A stretch of 64,000 nt of DNA from DATBJG01 sp963790545 (lineage in GTDB: Bacteria; Acidobacteriota; Vicinamibacteria; Vicinamibacterales; JAMQPK01), in the NCBI GenBank assembly GCA_963790545.1, contig CAWBPA010000017.1, forward strand, positions 124,001-188,000. Reading direction: 5' to 3'. The notes under the pieces were generated by a model that was given only the letters and a program-made list of their open reading frames with translations, ran no database searches and had not been told where the DNA came from. Position numbers and translations under genes: made by a program. Shown in pieces: positions 27,301 to 36,050 of the stretch. The number at the start of each line of letters is the position of its first letter. Within the stretch, counting starts at the first letter, position 1.

Positions 27301-27482
27301 CGCACCTTCTCAATCAACACCGGACTCGCCACTTCAACGGTCACACCCGGGAGCACTGCACCGGACGCATCCCTGACTAGCCCCGCTATACCGCTCGTCT
27401 GTGCTGAGGCGAGAACCGGCAACATGATAACCACGCACACGGCGATCACGATTCGCGAAGCGAGCGAGGTTTGCATATCCAT
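24366..27482 (-). CDS. TonB-dependent receptor with carboxypeptidase-regulatory-like N-terminus (multiple frameshifts)
   Basis: GGAGGAGG precedes the ATG. The leader MQTSLASRIVIAVCVVIMLP is followed by a CarboxypepD_reg-like domain (IAGLVRDASGAVLPGVTVEV, YKVEGLRPGVYTVTFTLTGF). A frame change near 27205 leads to the plug (ETITVTGESPVVDTQNITQR, GGAALSRDVGGSG, DSVQTVDGMRLNNLEANGAY) and the barrel. Long open parts are 27195-27482, 25199-27133, 24796-25800 and 24392-24799. At least six breaks occur, most within 25400-25600. The last strand RFVKIGGQFTF ends at 24366. This Oar/SusC-like outer-membrane importer is the entry point of the locus; its ligand is unknown. Confidence 0.83.
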
Positions 27483-27570
27483 CCTCCTCCGCAGAACAGG
27501 GCCAGTCCGTCCAGGACCGAAGCCCGTTGCCTACCGACCGTTCGTTTGGTGAGGTGTCGAGCATAACATG

Positions 27571-27640
27571 GGTTAGGAGAGGTTAGGAAGGGTTAGGAGC
27601 GGGTAGGGAGGGTTAGGAGAGGTTAGGAGGGGTTAGGAGC
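27571..27640. repeat. Seven 10-bp GGTTAGGA units in a divergent promoter region
   Basis: Seven consecutive 10-base units follow GGTTAGGARN; the fourth is GGGTAGGGAG. The period is exactly 10, so every unit lies on the same face of the helix. It sits between the TonB receptor (minus, start 27482) and the TetR gene (plus, start 27782). The same core recurs reversed at 5934-5967. Confidence 0.88.
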
Positions 27641-27649
27641 GTGAAAGAG

Positions 27650-27660
27650 GTTACGGTAAC
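27650..27660. promoter_or_regulatory. Possible operator, GTTACGGTAAC
   Basis: GTTAC-G-GTAAC is a perfect 11-base inverted repeat between the TetR gene and the TonB receptor, next to the 10-bp array. It is short, so chance is not excluded. Confidence 0.35.
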
Positions 27661-27688
27661 TCGTCCGAGCTATCATCCTCATCTGTAG

Positions 27689-27708
27689 CGTCCGGCTTCA
27701 GCCGGACG
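27689..27708. repeat. CGTCCGGCT stem-loop
   Basis: CGTCCGGCT, TC, AGCCGGACG is a perfect nine-base-pair hairpin about 75 bases before the TetR start. It is of the GC-rich extragenic palindrome kind seen elsewhere in the window. Confidence 0.6.
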
Positions 27709-27781
27709 AAACCGGACGCGAGTTGACCCGCACTCGGCGGGCGATGTATAAGGCGCGCGCCCACTGCTTGGCAGGTTCCTT

Positions 27782-28479
27782 ATGGCGGTTGCACGAATTG
27801 TTGAACGCCCTGTCACCTCTCGACGGGCGGAGATCTGCCGTACCGCAGCGCGGATTTTCCGCGACCGCGGCTTCGACGCGACTTCCGTGAGCGACATCGC
27901 GCGGGCGCTCAGGATGACGAAGGCAGGGCTCTACCACTATTTCGACAGCAAGGAAGCGCTGCTGTTCGAAATCATGACGTTCGGCCTCGAACGCGTCCAT
28001 GACGAGGTCGTGATTCCCGCGACCCGTATCCGCGATCCCGAAGCCCGCCTCCGGCAGATCGTGATCACTCACGCGCGGATCACGACCCGGGCCCAGGGCG
28101 CGGTGACCCAACTGTTCGATGAGACACCGGCTCTGTCACCCGTCGGCCCGCAAATCCATCAGAGAGCGGCAACGCCACTATTCTCGGCTGATACGAGACA
28201 CGCTCGAGGAGCTTCGCAAGGAGGGTCGCCTGCGGGATGTCGACCTCACAGTGGCCGCGTTCAGCATCATTGGCATGATCCTCTGGCTGCCGAGATGGTT
28301 TCGCCAAAGCGGACGTCTGACCAGCGAGCAGGCCGCGTCGCGAGATTGCAAACATGGCGCTCGCGGGGGTGTTGCGCCCCGGCACCAACGGTCGTGGCCG
28401 CAAACGAGGCTACTCGCCTGAGGCGCAGCCCTCCACGGCGCGCCCGCAACGCGGCGCTGAAAAGCGCCGCCTGAAGTGA
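27782..28479 (+). CDS. TetR/AcrR family transcriptional regulator (two frameshifts)
   Basis: The N-terminal HTH is intact: SRRAEICRTAARIFRDRGFD, ATSVSDIARALRMTKAGLYH, YFDSKEALLFEI. The ligand domain continues to DETPALSP, then changes frame near 28143 (RKSIRERQRHYSRLIRDTLE, FSIIGMILWLPRWF) and again near 28338 (EIANMALAGVLRPG), with an Arg/Lys-rich tail ending at TGA 28477. Corrected length is about 230 residues, normal for the family. It is divergent from the TonB-led cluster and is the obvious candidate controller, probably a repressor released by a substrate-derived ligand. Confidence 0.82.
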
Positions 28480-28524
28480 GTCCAACGTGTACAAAGTGGA
28501 GACTAAGCTCAGGTCGCAGTCGAT

Positions 28525-29359
28525 TCATTTGTCCAGATACTTGATGAACACCACTTCGTTCCGCTTTTCGTTGTAGAGCAGCTCGTCCACGCTTGCGCGG
28601 ACCATCAGCAGGCCAAATCCGCCGGGCCGAAGCCCCTGGCTCTCGCGAACCTCCATGTGTGCGATCGGGTCGCCCGACGGCTGCCCGATTGCCGAGTGCG
28701 GGAGATCTTCAATGTCGAAGCCCGGACCCGGATCGGCAATGCGATACATCAGCATCCGACTGGCGCGGAGATAGGCGATCCGAACCTTTCGAGATCGGGT
28801 CGAAGCGGCCTCCCCATTCCATCGCGTTCAGAACCAGCTCGCGGAGCGCTGCGGCAACCGATTCACGGACGTCGGGTGCGAGGTCGGTGTCGAGGTGCGC
28901 CGTCACGCTCTGGATGCGATCGGCTCCTTCGCGGGTGCAAGGAACGACCAGCTCGACCCAGTCCGCTCTCGCCGACACCACCTCGATGGGCGACACCTCC
29001 GGACTCTCGAGCACTTCGCGTACCGTTTCGAGCAGCGCCGCCGACGCCACCGGCTTCTGCACGTATTTGAACGCGTCTTCCCGAACCGCCTTGAGCAGCG
29101 TCTCGGGCGTGTCATCGGATGTCATGACGACCACTCGGGGGCGCGTCTTTCGCGCCCGCAGCCGTGCCAGCACATCGAGGCCGTTCATCCGAGGCATCCA
29201 CACGTCGAGCAGCAGAAGATCGAAACGCTGATTCTTCAGCGTATTCAGCGCCTCAACACCGTCCTTCGCCACGCGGGTGGTGAAGCCGGCGTGCGTCAGC
29301 ACCTTCCGCAGCACATCTCGCGTCGCCCGATCGTCGTCAACGACAAGGATCTTTTTCAC
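28525..29359 (-). CDS. Receiver domain fused to an RsbW-type ATPase (one frameshift)
   Basis: The receiver domain spans about residues 1-120: ILVVDDDRATR, phospho-Asp in LLLLDVWMPRMNG, Thr/Ser in VVMTSDD and Lys in YVQKPVAS. The C-terminal part, AALRELVLNAMEWGGRFDPI (N-box) and, after an extra A in AAA near 28790, YRIADPGPGFDIEDLP (G1 box) and GLRPGGFGLLMVR (G2), is an anti-sigma-factor-type HATPase. Separate stretches are 28709-29359 and 28525-28755. Its ATG overlaps the stop of the hybrid kinase (ATGA), so they are co-translated. Phosphorylation probably switches binding to a sigma factor or an antagonist. Confidence 0.85.
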
Positions 29360-32324
29360 GATCGACCCGACCTTCGTCGGGTGGCAGGACGGCGCCGGTT
29401 CCTGCTGCCGTGCCGGCGGCGCCCGCGCGGAACGAGCCCCGCCGTGACAAAGGCATCGTTGAGCCGCTCGATATGTTCGCGGAGATGCGCATATGCCTCT
29501 GGGGCATTGCCGAACTCATTCAGCGAACCCATGTGCTCGAGTTCGGCAGCGGCACGGCAGCCGGCGACAGCCCCAAGGGTCGCAATCGACCCTTTCAGCT
29601 TGTGTGCGGCGCTTCGGAGCGCGTCGCCATCGCGCTGACCGACTGCACGCTCGATACTGTGAAGAGACGTCGGGTAGTCCGACCGGAAGACACCGACAAT
29701 CTCCTTCAACAGATCGCGGTCCCCTCCCATGTGCGAAAGAGCGGCCCGCTCGTCAAAGATGACCTCAGTTGGCCGATGAGCTCCGACAGCTGCGGTCGGC
29801 GCCTCCTGGCCAGCGGCAAACTGTTCGACGGTTGAAATGAGCCTGTCGACGTCAATCGGTTTGGTCAGGTACCCGTCGAAGCCCGCTTCCAGACACCGCT
29901 CACGGTCTCCCTGCATGGCATGCGCGGTCAACGCGACGATCGGAACGTGACGGCTTGTGCTGTTTTCACGGGCTCGAATCGCCTGAACCGCTTCGAACCC
30001 GCTCATCTCGGGCATCTGCAGGTCCATGACCACCACGTCGAACTCGCGTCCGTTTGCTCCATCGATGGCCGTGACTGCCCCACGGCCGTCTTCGACGGCC
30101 GTGACGTGATGCCCGCGCTTCTTGAGCAACGTGGTCACGAGCTGGCGGTTGACGAGATTGTCCTCGGCCACCAGAATTCTCAATGCCCGTTGGGGGACGC
30201 GTGACCGCGGCCCGACGTGAAGGTTTCACACTGCCCCGACGCGCCGGCACTCCCACGAGCGTCGTCAGGGTGTCGAGCAGGTCGGAGTGTTTCACGGGCT
30301 TGGTCAAGTAACCCTCGAGACCCATCCGCTTGCAGCGTGCGGCATCCTCGGCACGCCCCATTGACGTCAGCATGATGACGGGCGTCTTGCGAACACGCCG
30401 GTCGCCTTTGATCTGGCGGGCCAGCGTGAACCCGTCGACCTCGGGCATCTGGCAATCGCTGATGACGAGGTCAAATCGCTGGCGCTCGGCGGTGGCCTTC
30501 CGCAACGTCGCCATCGCTGACGGCGCATCCCCGACTGCTGTGGGTTTGATGCGCCAGCTGGCAAGCATCTGCTCGAGAATGCGACGGTTGGTCTTGTTGT
30601 CGTCGACGACCAGCACACGCAGGCCCTTGACTCCTTTCGGTTCGGCGACGGCGGCGGCCGTGGACGAGCCCGAAGACTGATCGAATTCGGCCGTGAAATG
30701 AAAGACGCTGCCACGGCCGACCTGACTCTCCACCCAGAGGCGTCCTCCCATCAGCTCGACCAGCCGGCGCGCAATGGCAAGGCCGAGCCCCGTACCGCCA
30801 TACCGGCGCGTCGTCGAACTGTCGGCTTGTGTGAAGGCGTCAAAGACATGCGCCAGTTTTTCGTCGGGGATTCCAATGCCTGTGTCGCTCACCGTGAAAT
30901 GCAGCCGCACGCGCTCGCCTTCCGCATCCTCGCGTGTCACCCGGAGCACGACTTCACCTTGGGCCGTAAACTTGACGGCGTTCCCCAACACGTTCAACAG
31001 CACCTGCCGGAGGCGCCCGGCATCGCCCATCAATAGCTCGGGCACGCGCGGAGCGACTTCGAAGGCCAGCTCAACACCTTTTTCTGCCGCACGAAGGGCG
31101 AGCACGTTCGCCGCGTCGCCGACCGTTTCGCGAAGTTCGAACTCTGCGCGTTCGAGCTCGAGGCGCCGGGCTTCGATCTTGGAGAAATCAAGGATGTCGC
31201 TCACGATGGCGAGCAGCGAGCCCGCCGACGAGTTGACCGTTTCCAGATAGTTCTTCTGCTCGGCCGACAACCGCGTGCCGAGCGCAAGCCTCGTCATCCC
31301 GAGGATGGCGTTGAGCGGCGTCCGGATCTCGTGGCTCATGTTCGCAAGAAACGCGCTCTTCGCTTCTGCGGCATCCTCGGCCTGACGCTTCGCGCTCTCG
31401 AGCTCCCGAACGAGACGGGCCTTCGTGTCCTCCGCCGCCTTGCGTTCGGTGATGTCGCGTGCGGCGGCATAGATCACCTGACGTTCCGGAAATGGCGTCG
31501 CCATCCACAACAACCAGCGCGGCGTCCCATCTTTGTGGAAATACCGGTTCTCGAAATAGACGACATCCTTGCCTTCCGCCGCTCTCCGGGCTTCAAGCGA
31601 TCGTGGCATCGCGATCGTCCGGGTGGACGAAGTCCAGATACGGCCGCGACAGGAGCTCTTGTTCGGTATAGCCCAACTGATGCAGCCAGGCCGGATTGAC
31701 GCGCTTGAAGTACCCGTCAAACCCCACGACGCAGAGCATATCGAGCGACAGCATGAAGTACCGGTCGAGTTCTTCCTGGGCTCTCCGCCGCTCGATGAAC
31801 ATCCCGATTTGATTGCCGACTGCGGTCAACGTGGAGAGCAAGTCGCGGTCGGGCTCGCGAATCTCACGGCTGAAGAACTCCAGGATGCTGAGAACGTCCC
31901 CTCGCAGCATCAGTGGGAATCCGAAGGCCGCATGCAGCCCTTCGCGGGCGGCTATCTGGCCCCGCGGAAAATTCGTATCCTGCGTGACATCAGGAATCCA
32001 CGCAGGCTGAGCCGTGGCCCAGACCCGGCCGGGCAGACCGACGCCCCGAGGGAACGTCGCGGTGCGACTGCTCGCATCGAACTCGGGAAAGCTGGCCGTG
32101 GGCGAGTTCCAGATCATCGCGCAGCGAAGGACATCGGCCTCCCGGTCGATGATCCAGATCGCTCCATGCTCCCAGCCCAGCGCCTGACAAATGGCCTCGA
32201 GGATTTTCGGCGCCGCCTCGTCAATCGTGGTGGCCTCGAGAAGCGCGCGAGCCGCCACGTGCTCGGCGGTCAGGTGCCGCTTCTGCAAATCACCGGATGT
32301 GGGCGCTCGGCCGTCTGCTGCCAT
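29356..32324 (-). CDS. Hybrid histidine kinase GAF-PAS-HisKA-HATPase-REC-REC-HPt (two frameshifts)
   Basis: Order: GAF domain (AICQALGWEHGAIWIIDREA, ILEFFSREIREPDRDLL), PAS (LDRYFMLSLDMLCVVGFDGY), H-box FLANMSHEIRTPLNAILGM, ATPase boxes VLLNVLGNAVKFT, SDTGIGIPDEKL and GGTGLGLAIA, a first receiver (DLVISDCQMPEVDG), a second receiver (VVVMDLQMPEMSG) and an HPt domain with AAHKLKGSIATLGA. Breaks at about 31605 and about 30190 (an extra C in CCCCC) split it into 31593-32324, 29966-31720 and 29356-30183. There is no membrane segment, so it senses a cytoplasmic signal through GAF/PAS. It is coupled to the receiver-ATPase gene, a likely phosphorelay partner. Confidence 0.87.
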
Positions 32325-32404
32325 TGGGCTCAGTGTGGTCGATTATAGCTGTCGGCTGTAGCGGAGCCGGAACTTCGTGTAGGCTTTGGAAGCCTGATAC
32401 TCAC

Positions 32405-33319
32405 ATGCCATCACTCACAGGGAAGGTTGCACTCGTTGCTGGCGGAACGCGCGGGGCGGGACGCGGAATCGCGGTCGAACTGGGCGCGGCAGGCGCGACG
32501 GTTTACGTGACCGGCCGCACCACCGAAAGCCAGATGTCGGAATATGGCCGGCCGGAGACGATTCGAGGAAACCGCGGCGCTCGTCACGAAGGCTGGCGGT
32601 GAAGGGATGGCCGTCCGAGTCGATCATCTCGTGCCCCACGAGGTCGAAGCGCTGGTGCGCCGAATTCGGGCGGAACACGGAACGCTCGACATCCTCGTCA
32701 ACGACATCTGGGGCGGCGAACGCCTGTTCGAGTGGAACAAGGCAGTCTGGGAACACAATTTGGAAAACGGGCTGCGTCTGTTGAGGCTCGCCATCGACAC
32801 ACATCTCATCACCGCGCACTACGCGCTTCCGCTGCATGATCGCCAAACCTGGCGGCCTGCTGGTCGAAGTCACGGATGGAACGGCGGACTACAACGCGGA
32901 TCACTATCGACTCTCGGTTTTCTACGATCTTGCGAAGGTGGCCGCCACACGCATGGCGTGGGCTCACGCCAAGGATCTGGCAGCGTATGGCGCCTCGGCG
33001 GTGTCCATCACTCCGGGCTGGTTGCGCTCCGAGATGATGCTCGATAACTACGGTGTGACCGAACAGAATTGGCGGGATGCCACCGCCAAGTCGCCGCACT
33101 TCGTGATATCTGAGTCGCCGCGGTTTGTCGGACGCGCGGTCGTGGCCCTGGCGGCAGACCCGGAACGAAACCGCTGGACTGGACAATCGCTCTCGAGCGG
33201 CGGGCTGGCGAAAGTCTACGGGTTCACGAGATCTCGATGGATCACAACCGGACTGCTGGCGCTACATGTTGGAGGTTCAGGAAGCGGGAAAACCCGCAGA
33301 CGCCACTGGTTATCGATGA
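32405..33319 (+). CDS. Short-chain dehydrogenase/reductase (three frameshifts)
   Basis: The start LTGKVALVAGGTRGAGRGIA holds the Rossmann GGxxGxG-like motif. Breaks at about 32563 (extra T), 32835 (extra C) and 33230 (extra A) separate it from EETAALVTKAGGEGMAVRVD, LDILVNDIWGGE (in place of NNAG), LVEVTDGTADYNADHYRLSV, FYDLAKVAATRMAWAHAKDL (YxxxK-like), SITPGWLRSEMM and the end GLAKVYGFTDLDGSQPD. Corrected, it is a complete SDR of about 300 residues. The replacement of NNAG and the unusual active-site spacing place it in a divergent subfamily; substrate unknown. Confidence 0.8.
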
Positions 33320-33330
33320 ACAGGGGCGTG

Positions 33331-34295
33331 CTAGGACTTTTCGGATGGCAGCTTGACCTCGACCGGATACTTCTTTTCACCCGCAAGAATTTTCACGGGT
33401 AGCACGTTCTCCCGCATCGGAATCGGGCACGTCGTATACGGATTGAACGCGCACGGCGGATTGTACGCTTCGTTGAAATCGAGCACCGTCGTGCCATCGT
33501 CGAGCAGGTCCGAATAGAGGAAGCGTGCGGTCTCGTACGTCTCCTGGCCGCTGGAGGCGTCACGAAAGACGAAGTAGAAGCGCTTCGGCCGGGTGGTGAA
33601 CGGGCGAAGCCGCAACGTCTGGCCATTGAGCTGGAACTCCACCACGCCTTCGGTGGGATACGTATCGACGTCATTGAACGTGTTCAGCACCGACATCTGT
33701 CGGGGTTCAGCATCCGGGACAAACCGCGCCGACCACTCGGTAGCTGGGATCGATCGGGAACCACGTAAAGCCCAGAAATCCCGTGGCCAGCTCCCCGTGC
33801 GGATCCCTGACGCGCAGCGACAGTCTCTCGCCGCTGACGTGAACGACGAGGCGCACGTCACCGATCACGATCTCGTCCTTGGGTGGACTTCCCTCTTCTT
33901 TCATGAGGATTGAGCCGGCGACCGGCTTGTCCAGCTGCATGGCCGCCACGCCTGGTGCAGGGTCGTATCGGACACTTCCATCTGCGACGGTCAGCTTGCC
34001 AATCGTCGCCGGCACATGAGCCGCGAGCACAATGTCGTTGGCTTGACCGCTGCCGACGGTATAGGTGCCGGGGTTCAGGAAGTGGAGACCGGCAATGCTC
34101 ACCCAGTCACGGCGATAGTCTGCTTCGTGCTTGTCGCGCCAGGCTTGTACTTTTGCTGCGTGGTCCGCAGGTACCTGGGGTTCACCGAGCCGGTCCTTTC
34201 GAACAGGCCCGGGCCGACCCATTCGTGTTTCCTCCGCTGCAGGATGCGGCAACGAAGCAACCCATTGCGAACGCGAACACGCGTAGATAAGCCAT
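33331..34295 (-). CDS. DUF1684 family lipoprotein (two frameshifts)
   Basis: The start at 34295 reads MAYLRVFAFAMGCFVAASCS, a lipoprotein leader with lipobox VAASC. The frame changes near 34190; the mature part reads VQAWRDKHEADYRRDWVSIA, GLHFLNPGTYTVGSGQAND and DVRLVVHVSGERLSLRVRDP. It changes again near 33730 to continue as VLNTFNDVDTYPTEGVVEFQ, FRDASSGQETYETARFLYSD and VLDFNEAYNPPCAFNPYTTC. The ending with CAFNPYTTCPIP is the DUF1684 hallmark. Open stretches are 33707-34300 and 33331-33861. An envelope protein of unknown activity. Confidence 0.82.
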
Positions 34296-34342
34296 GTCAT
34301 TGTCGCAGGCCTTAGCGGGCATCGTTAAGATGGCCCGCGCTA

Positions 34343-34411
34343 CGGGCCCGGAGTCCTGCTCTTTGACCCGAAGCTCGCAGCGCGGAGCCTGTAAAGCAGA
34401 AGGTCCGCGTA
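34343..34411. repeat. Degenerate double-hairpin repeat (GTCCTGCTCTTTG family)
   Basis: CCGGAGTCCTGCTCTTTGACCCG and a GAGCCTGTAAAGCAG segment parallel the two hairpins at 62711-62765. It separates the DUF1684 start from the epimerase end. Confidence 0.55.
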
Positions 34412-34466
34412 AGGAACCACTACAAATTAGCGCAGCTGTCCCTTGGCAGGCAAACAGGCCGTGATC

Positions 34467-35421
34467 TTACGCGGGTCGACCGGACGCGAGCGCGCGTTGC
34501 GAGCGATACCATTCGACGGTGCGGGCGAGCCCTTCGGCGAGAGAAACGCATGGGCTTGTAGCCGAGGACATTCATGGCTTGGGTGAGATCGGCCAGCGAG
34601 TCGCGCACATCTCCTTCGCGCGGCGCTTCGTAGGTTGGCTGAGCGCGGAATCCGATAATGTCCTGCAGCGTCTGGAACAGCTCGTTCAGGGAAATCCTCG
34701 CGCCGACTGCGACGTTGAACACGCCGCTGGCTGCCGGCGTGTGACAGGCGCGCAGCACGCCATCGACGACGTTGCCCACGTACGTAAAATCGCGTGTCTG
34801 CTCGCCGTCCCCGTAGATGACGGGTGCGCGGCCGTCGAGAAGCGCCGTAATGAAGAGCGAGATGACTCCGGAGTAGGGCGACGAGGGATCCTGCCGCGGC
34901 CCGAACACGTTGAAGTAGCGGATCGTCACCGTCGAAAGACCGTACAAGTCCGTGAACATGTCCGCGTACTGCTCACCGACCAGTTTCTGCAGTGCGTAGG
35001 GTGACAGCGGCGCCGTGGGCATGTCTTCGCGCTTGGGCAACGTTGGCGTGTTTCCGTAGGCCGACGACGATCCCGCGTACACGACGCGCTTGACGCGAGC
35101 ATCGCGCGCCGCCACGAGGACGTTGAGCGTCGCATCGATGTTGGCGCGATTCGACTCGATGGGATTCTTGACCGACCGAGGCACCGAGGGGATGGCCGCC
35201 TGGTGCAGCACGTAGTCCATGCCGGAGGTGGCCCGCCGCGCGACATCGAATTCGGCCAGATCGCCCTCGATGAACTCGACATCCGCCAGGTGCGCGAAGT
35301 TGTGCCGGTGGCCGGTCGAAAGGTTGTCGACGATGCGGACGCGCTCGCCTCGCCGAATCAGTTCCTCGGCCAGGTGCGACCCAATGAAACCAGCTCCTCC
35401 GGTGACTAGGTATGACGACAT
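34467..35421 (-). CDS. NAD-dependent sugar epimerase, UDP-GlcNAc/UDP-Glc 4-epimerase type (3'-terminal frameshift)
   Basis: About 317 residues. The NAD motif is YLVTGGAGFIGSHLAEELI. Active-site marks: the Ser-Ser in VVYAGSSSAYG, YALQKLVGEQYAD (Tyr-Lys), RYFNVFGPRQDPSSPYSGVI and GDGEQTRDFTYVGNVVDGVL. It fits the WbpP/GalE-like branch acting on UDP-N-acetylhexosamines. An extra C near 34550 shifts the end; corrected, it finishes with SLAEGLARTVEWYRSQ and stops at 34467, whereas the uncorrected frame runs to 34420. It supplies a nucleotide sugar for surface polysaccharide, although no glycosyltransferase is adjacent. Confidence 0.9.
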
Positions 35422-35426
35422 AGGCT

Positions 35427-35532
35427 TCAGGCTTATTAGGCTTTGGACTTTAGGCTCTAGGCGTGTTTCGGCTTCAGGCCTGAAGCGGTGTAGGCCGGCC
35501 CAAAGCCTAAAGCCCAAAGCCCTAAGCCTAAG
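35427..35532. repeat. AAAGCCTAAAG-type degenerate repeat
   Basis: Reiterated AGGCTTTGG, CTTTAGGCTC and AAAGCCTAAAGCCCAAAGCC elements lie between the epimerase start and RNase P RNA. The same vocabulary occurs at 41016-41112, 49424-49444 and 57704-57762. Confidence 0.65.
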
Positions 35533-35536
35533 AAGT

Positions 35537-36025
35537 GCCGCAGCCGGCCCGTAAGCCGAATTCTGTTCCCACCGTCGCCCGCAGACTTTCGTCCACGGGC
35601 TTCGGCGGGCGACGACCATTCCTCTAGCCTCGCCATCACTGGCGAGATCAAGCGACCTACCCGGGAGCCTCGGACGGGCCGTCCGTTCGGCGCATCGCGC
35701 CGTCGCCCCCCTATTTGGTCTTGCTCCGTGCGGGGTTTTGCCTGCCATCTGCCTTACGGCAGACGCGGTGCGCTCTTACCGCACCTTTTCACCCTTACCT
35801 GAAAAAGGGGTCGGGAGTCTTTTCCGTTTCCTTCGGCCGGGAAAAGACTCCCGACCCCTTTTTCAGGCGGTATATTTTCTGTGCCACTGTCCTTCAGGTT
35901 GCCCTGACCGGTGATTGACCGGCGCACTGCCCTTGTGGAGTTCGGACTTTCCTCTCCCGGACGCGGTCCTCGATCATTGCTGGTCGAGCACGCGCACGGC
36001 AGCGGTCGTCTGGTCCGACTGCGGC
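35537..36025 (-). ncRNA. rnpB: RNase P RNA, bacterial class A
   Basis: The minus strand carries the conserved blocks in order: GAGGAAAGTCCGAACTCC, AGGGCAG, ACAGAAAATATACCGCC, GGTAAGGGTGAAAAGGTGCG with GGTAAGAGCGCACCG, GGAGCAAGACCAAATAGGG, GGGTAGGTCGCTTGA, AGAGGAATGGTCG and ACAGAATTCGGCTTA. Helix P1 pairs GCCGCAG at the 5' end with CTGCGGC at the 3' end, which sets the limits. It is the catalytic RNA that trims tRNA 5' leaders. At about 489 nt it is longer than usual because helix P12 is occupied by a 70-nt palindrome. Confidence 0.95.
35798..35867. repeat. Perfect 28-bp inverted repeat within RNase P RNA (P12)
   Basis: Two arms of 28 bases are exact reverse complements around a 14-base spacer. 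The arm core is AAAAGGGGTCGGGAGTC. It occupies the place between ACCGCC and GGTAAGGGTGAAA where the shorter P12 helix normally lies. Its perfection contrasts with the mismatched helices around it. Confidence 0.9.
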
Positions 36026-36050
36026 TAGGTTGTCAAAGAATGACGACTTG

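Noticed and set aside
27571..27640. GGTTAGG array considered as a telomere
   Set aside because: It is internal, short and imperfect, between two protein genes; no replicon end or hairpin is present.
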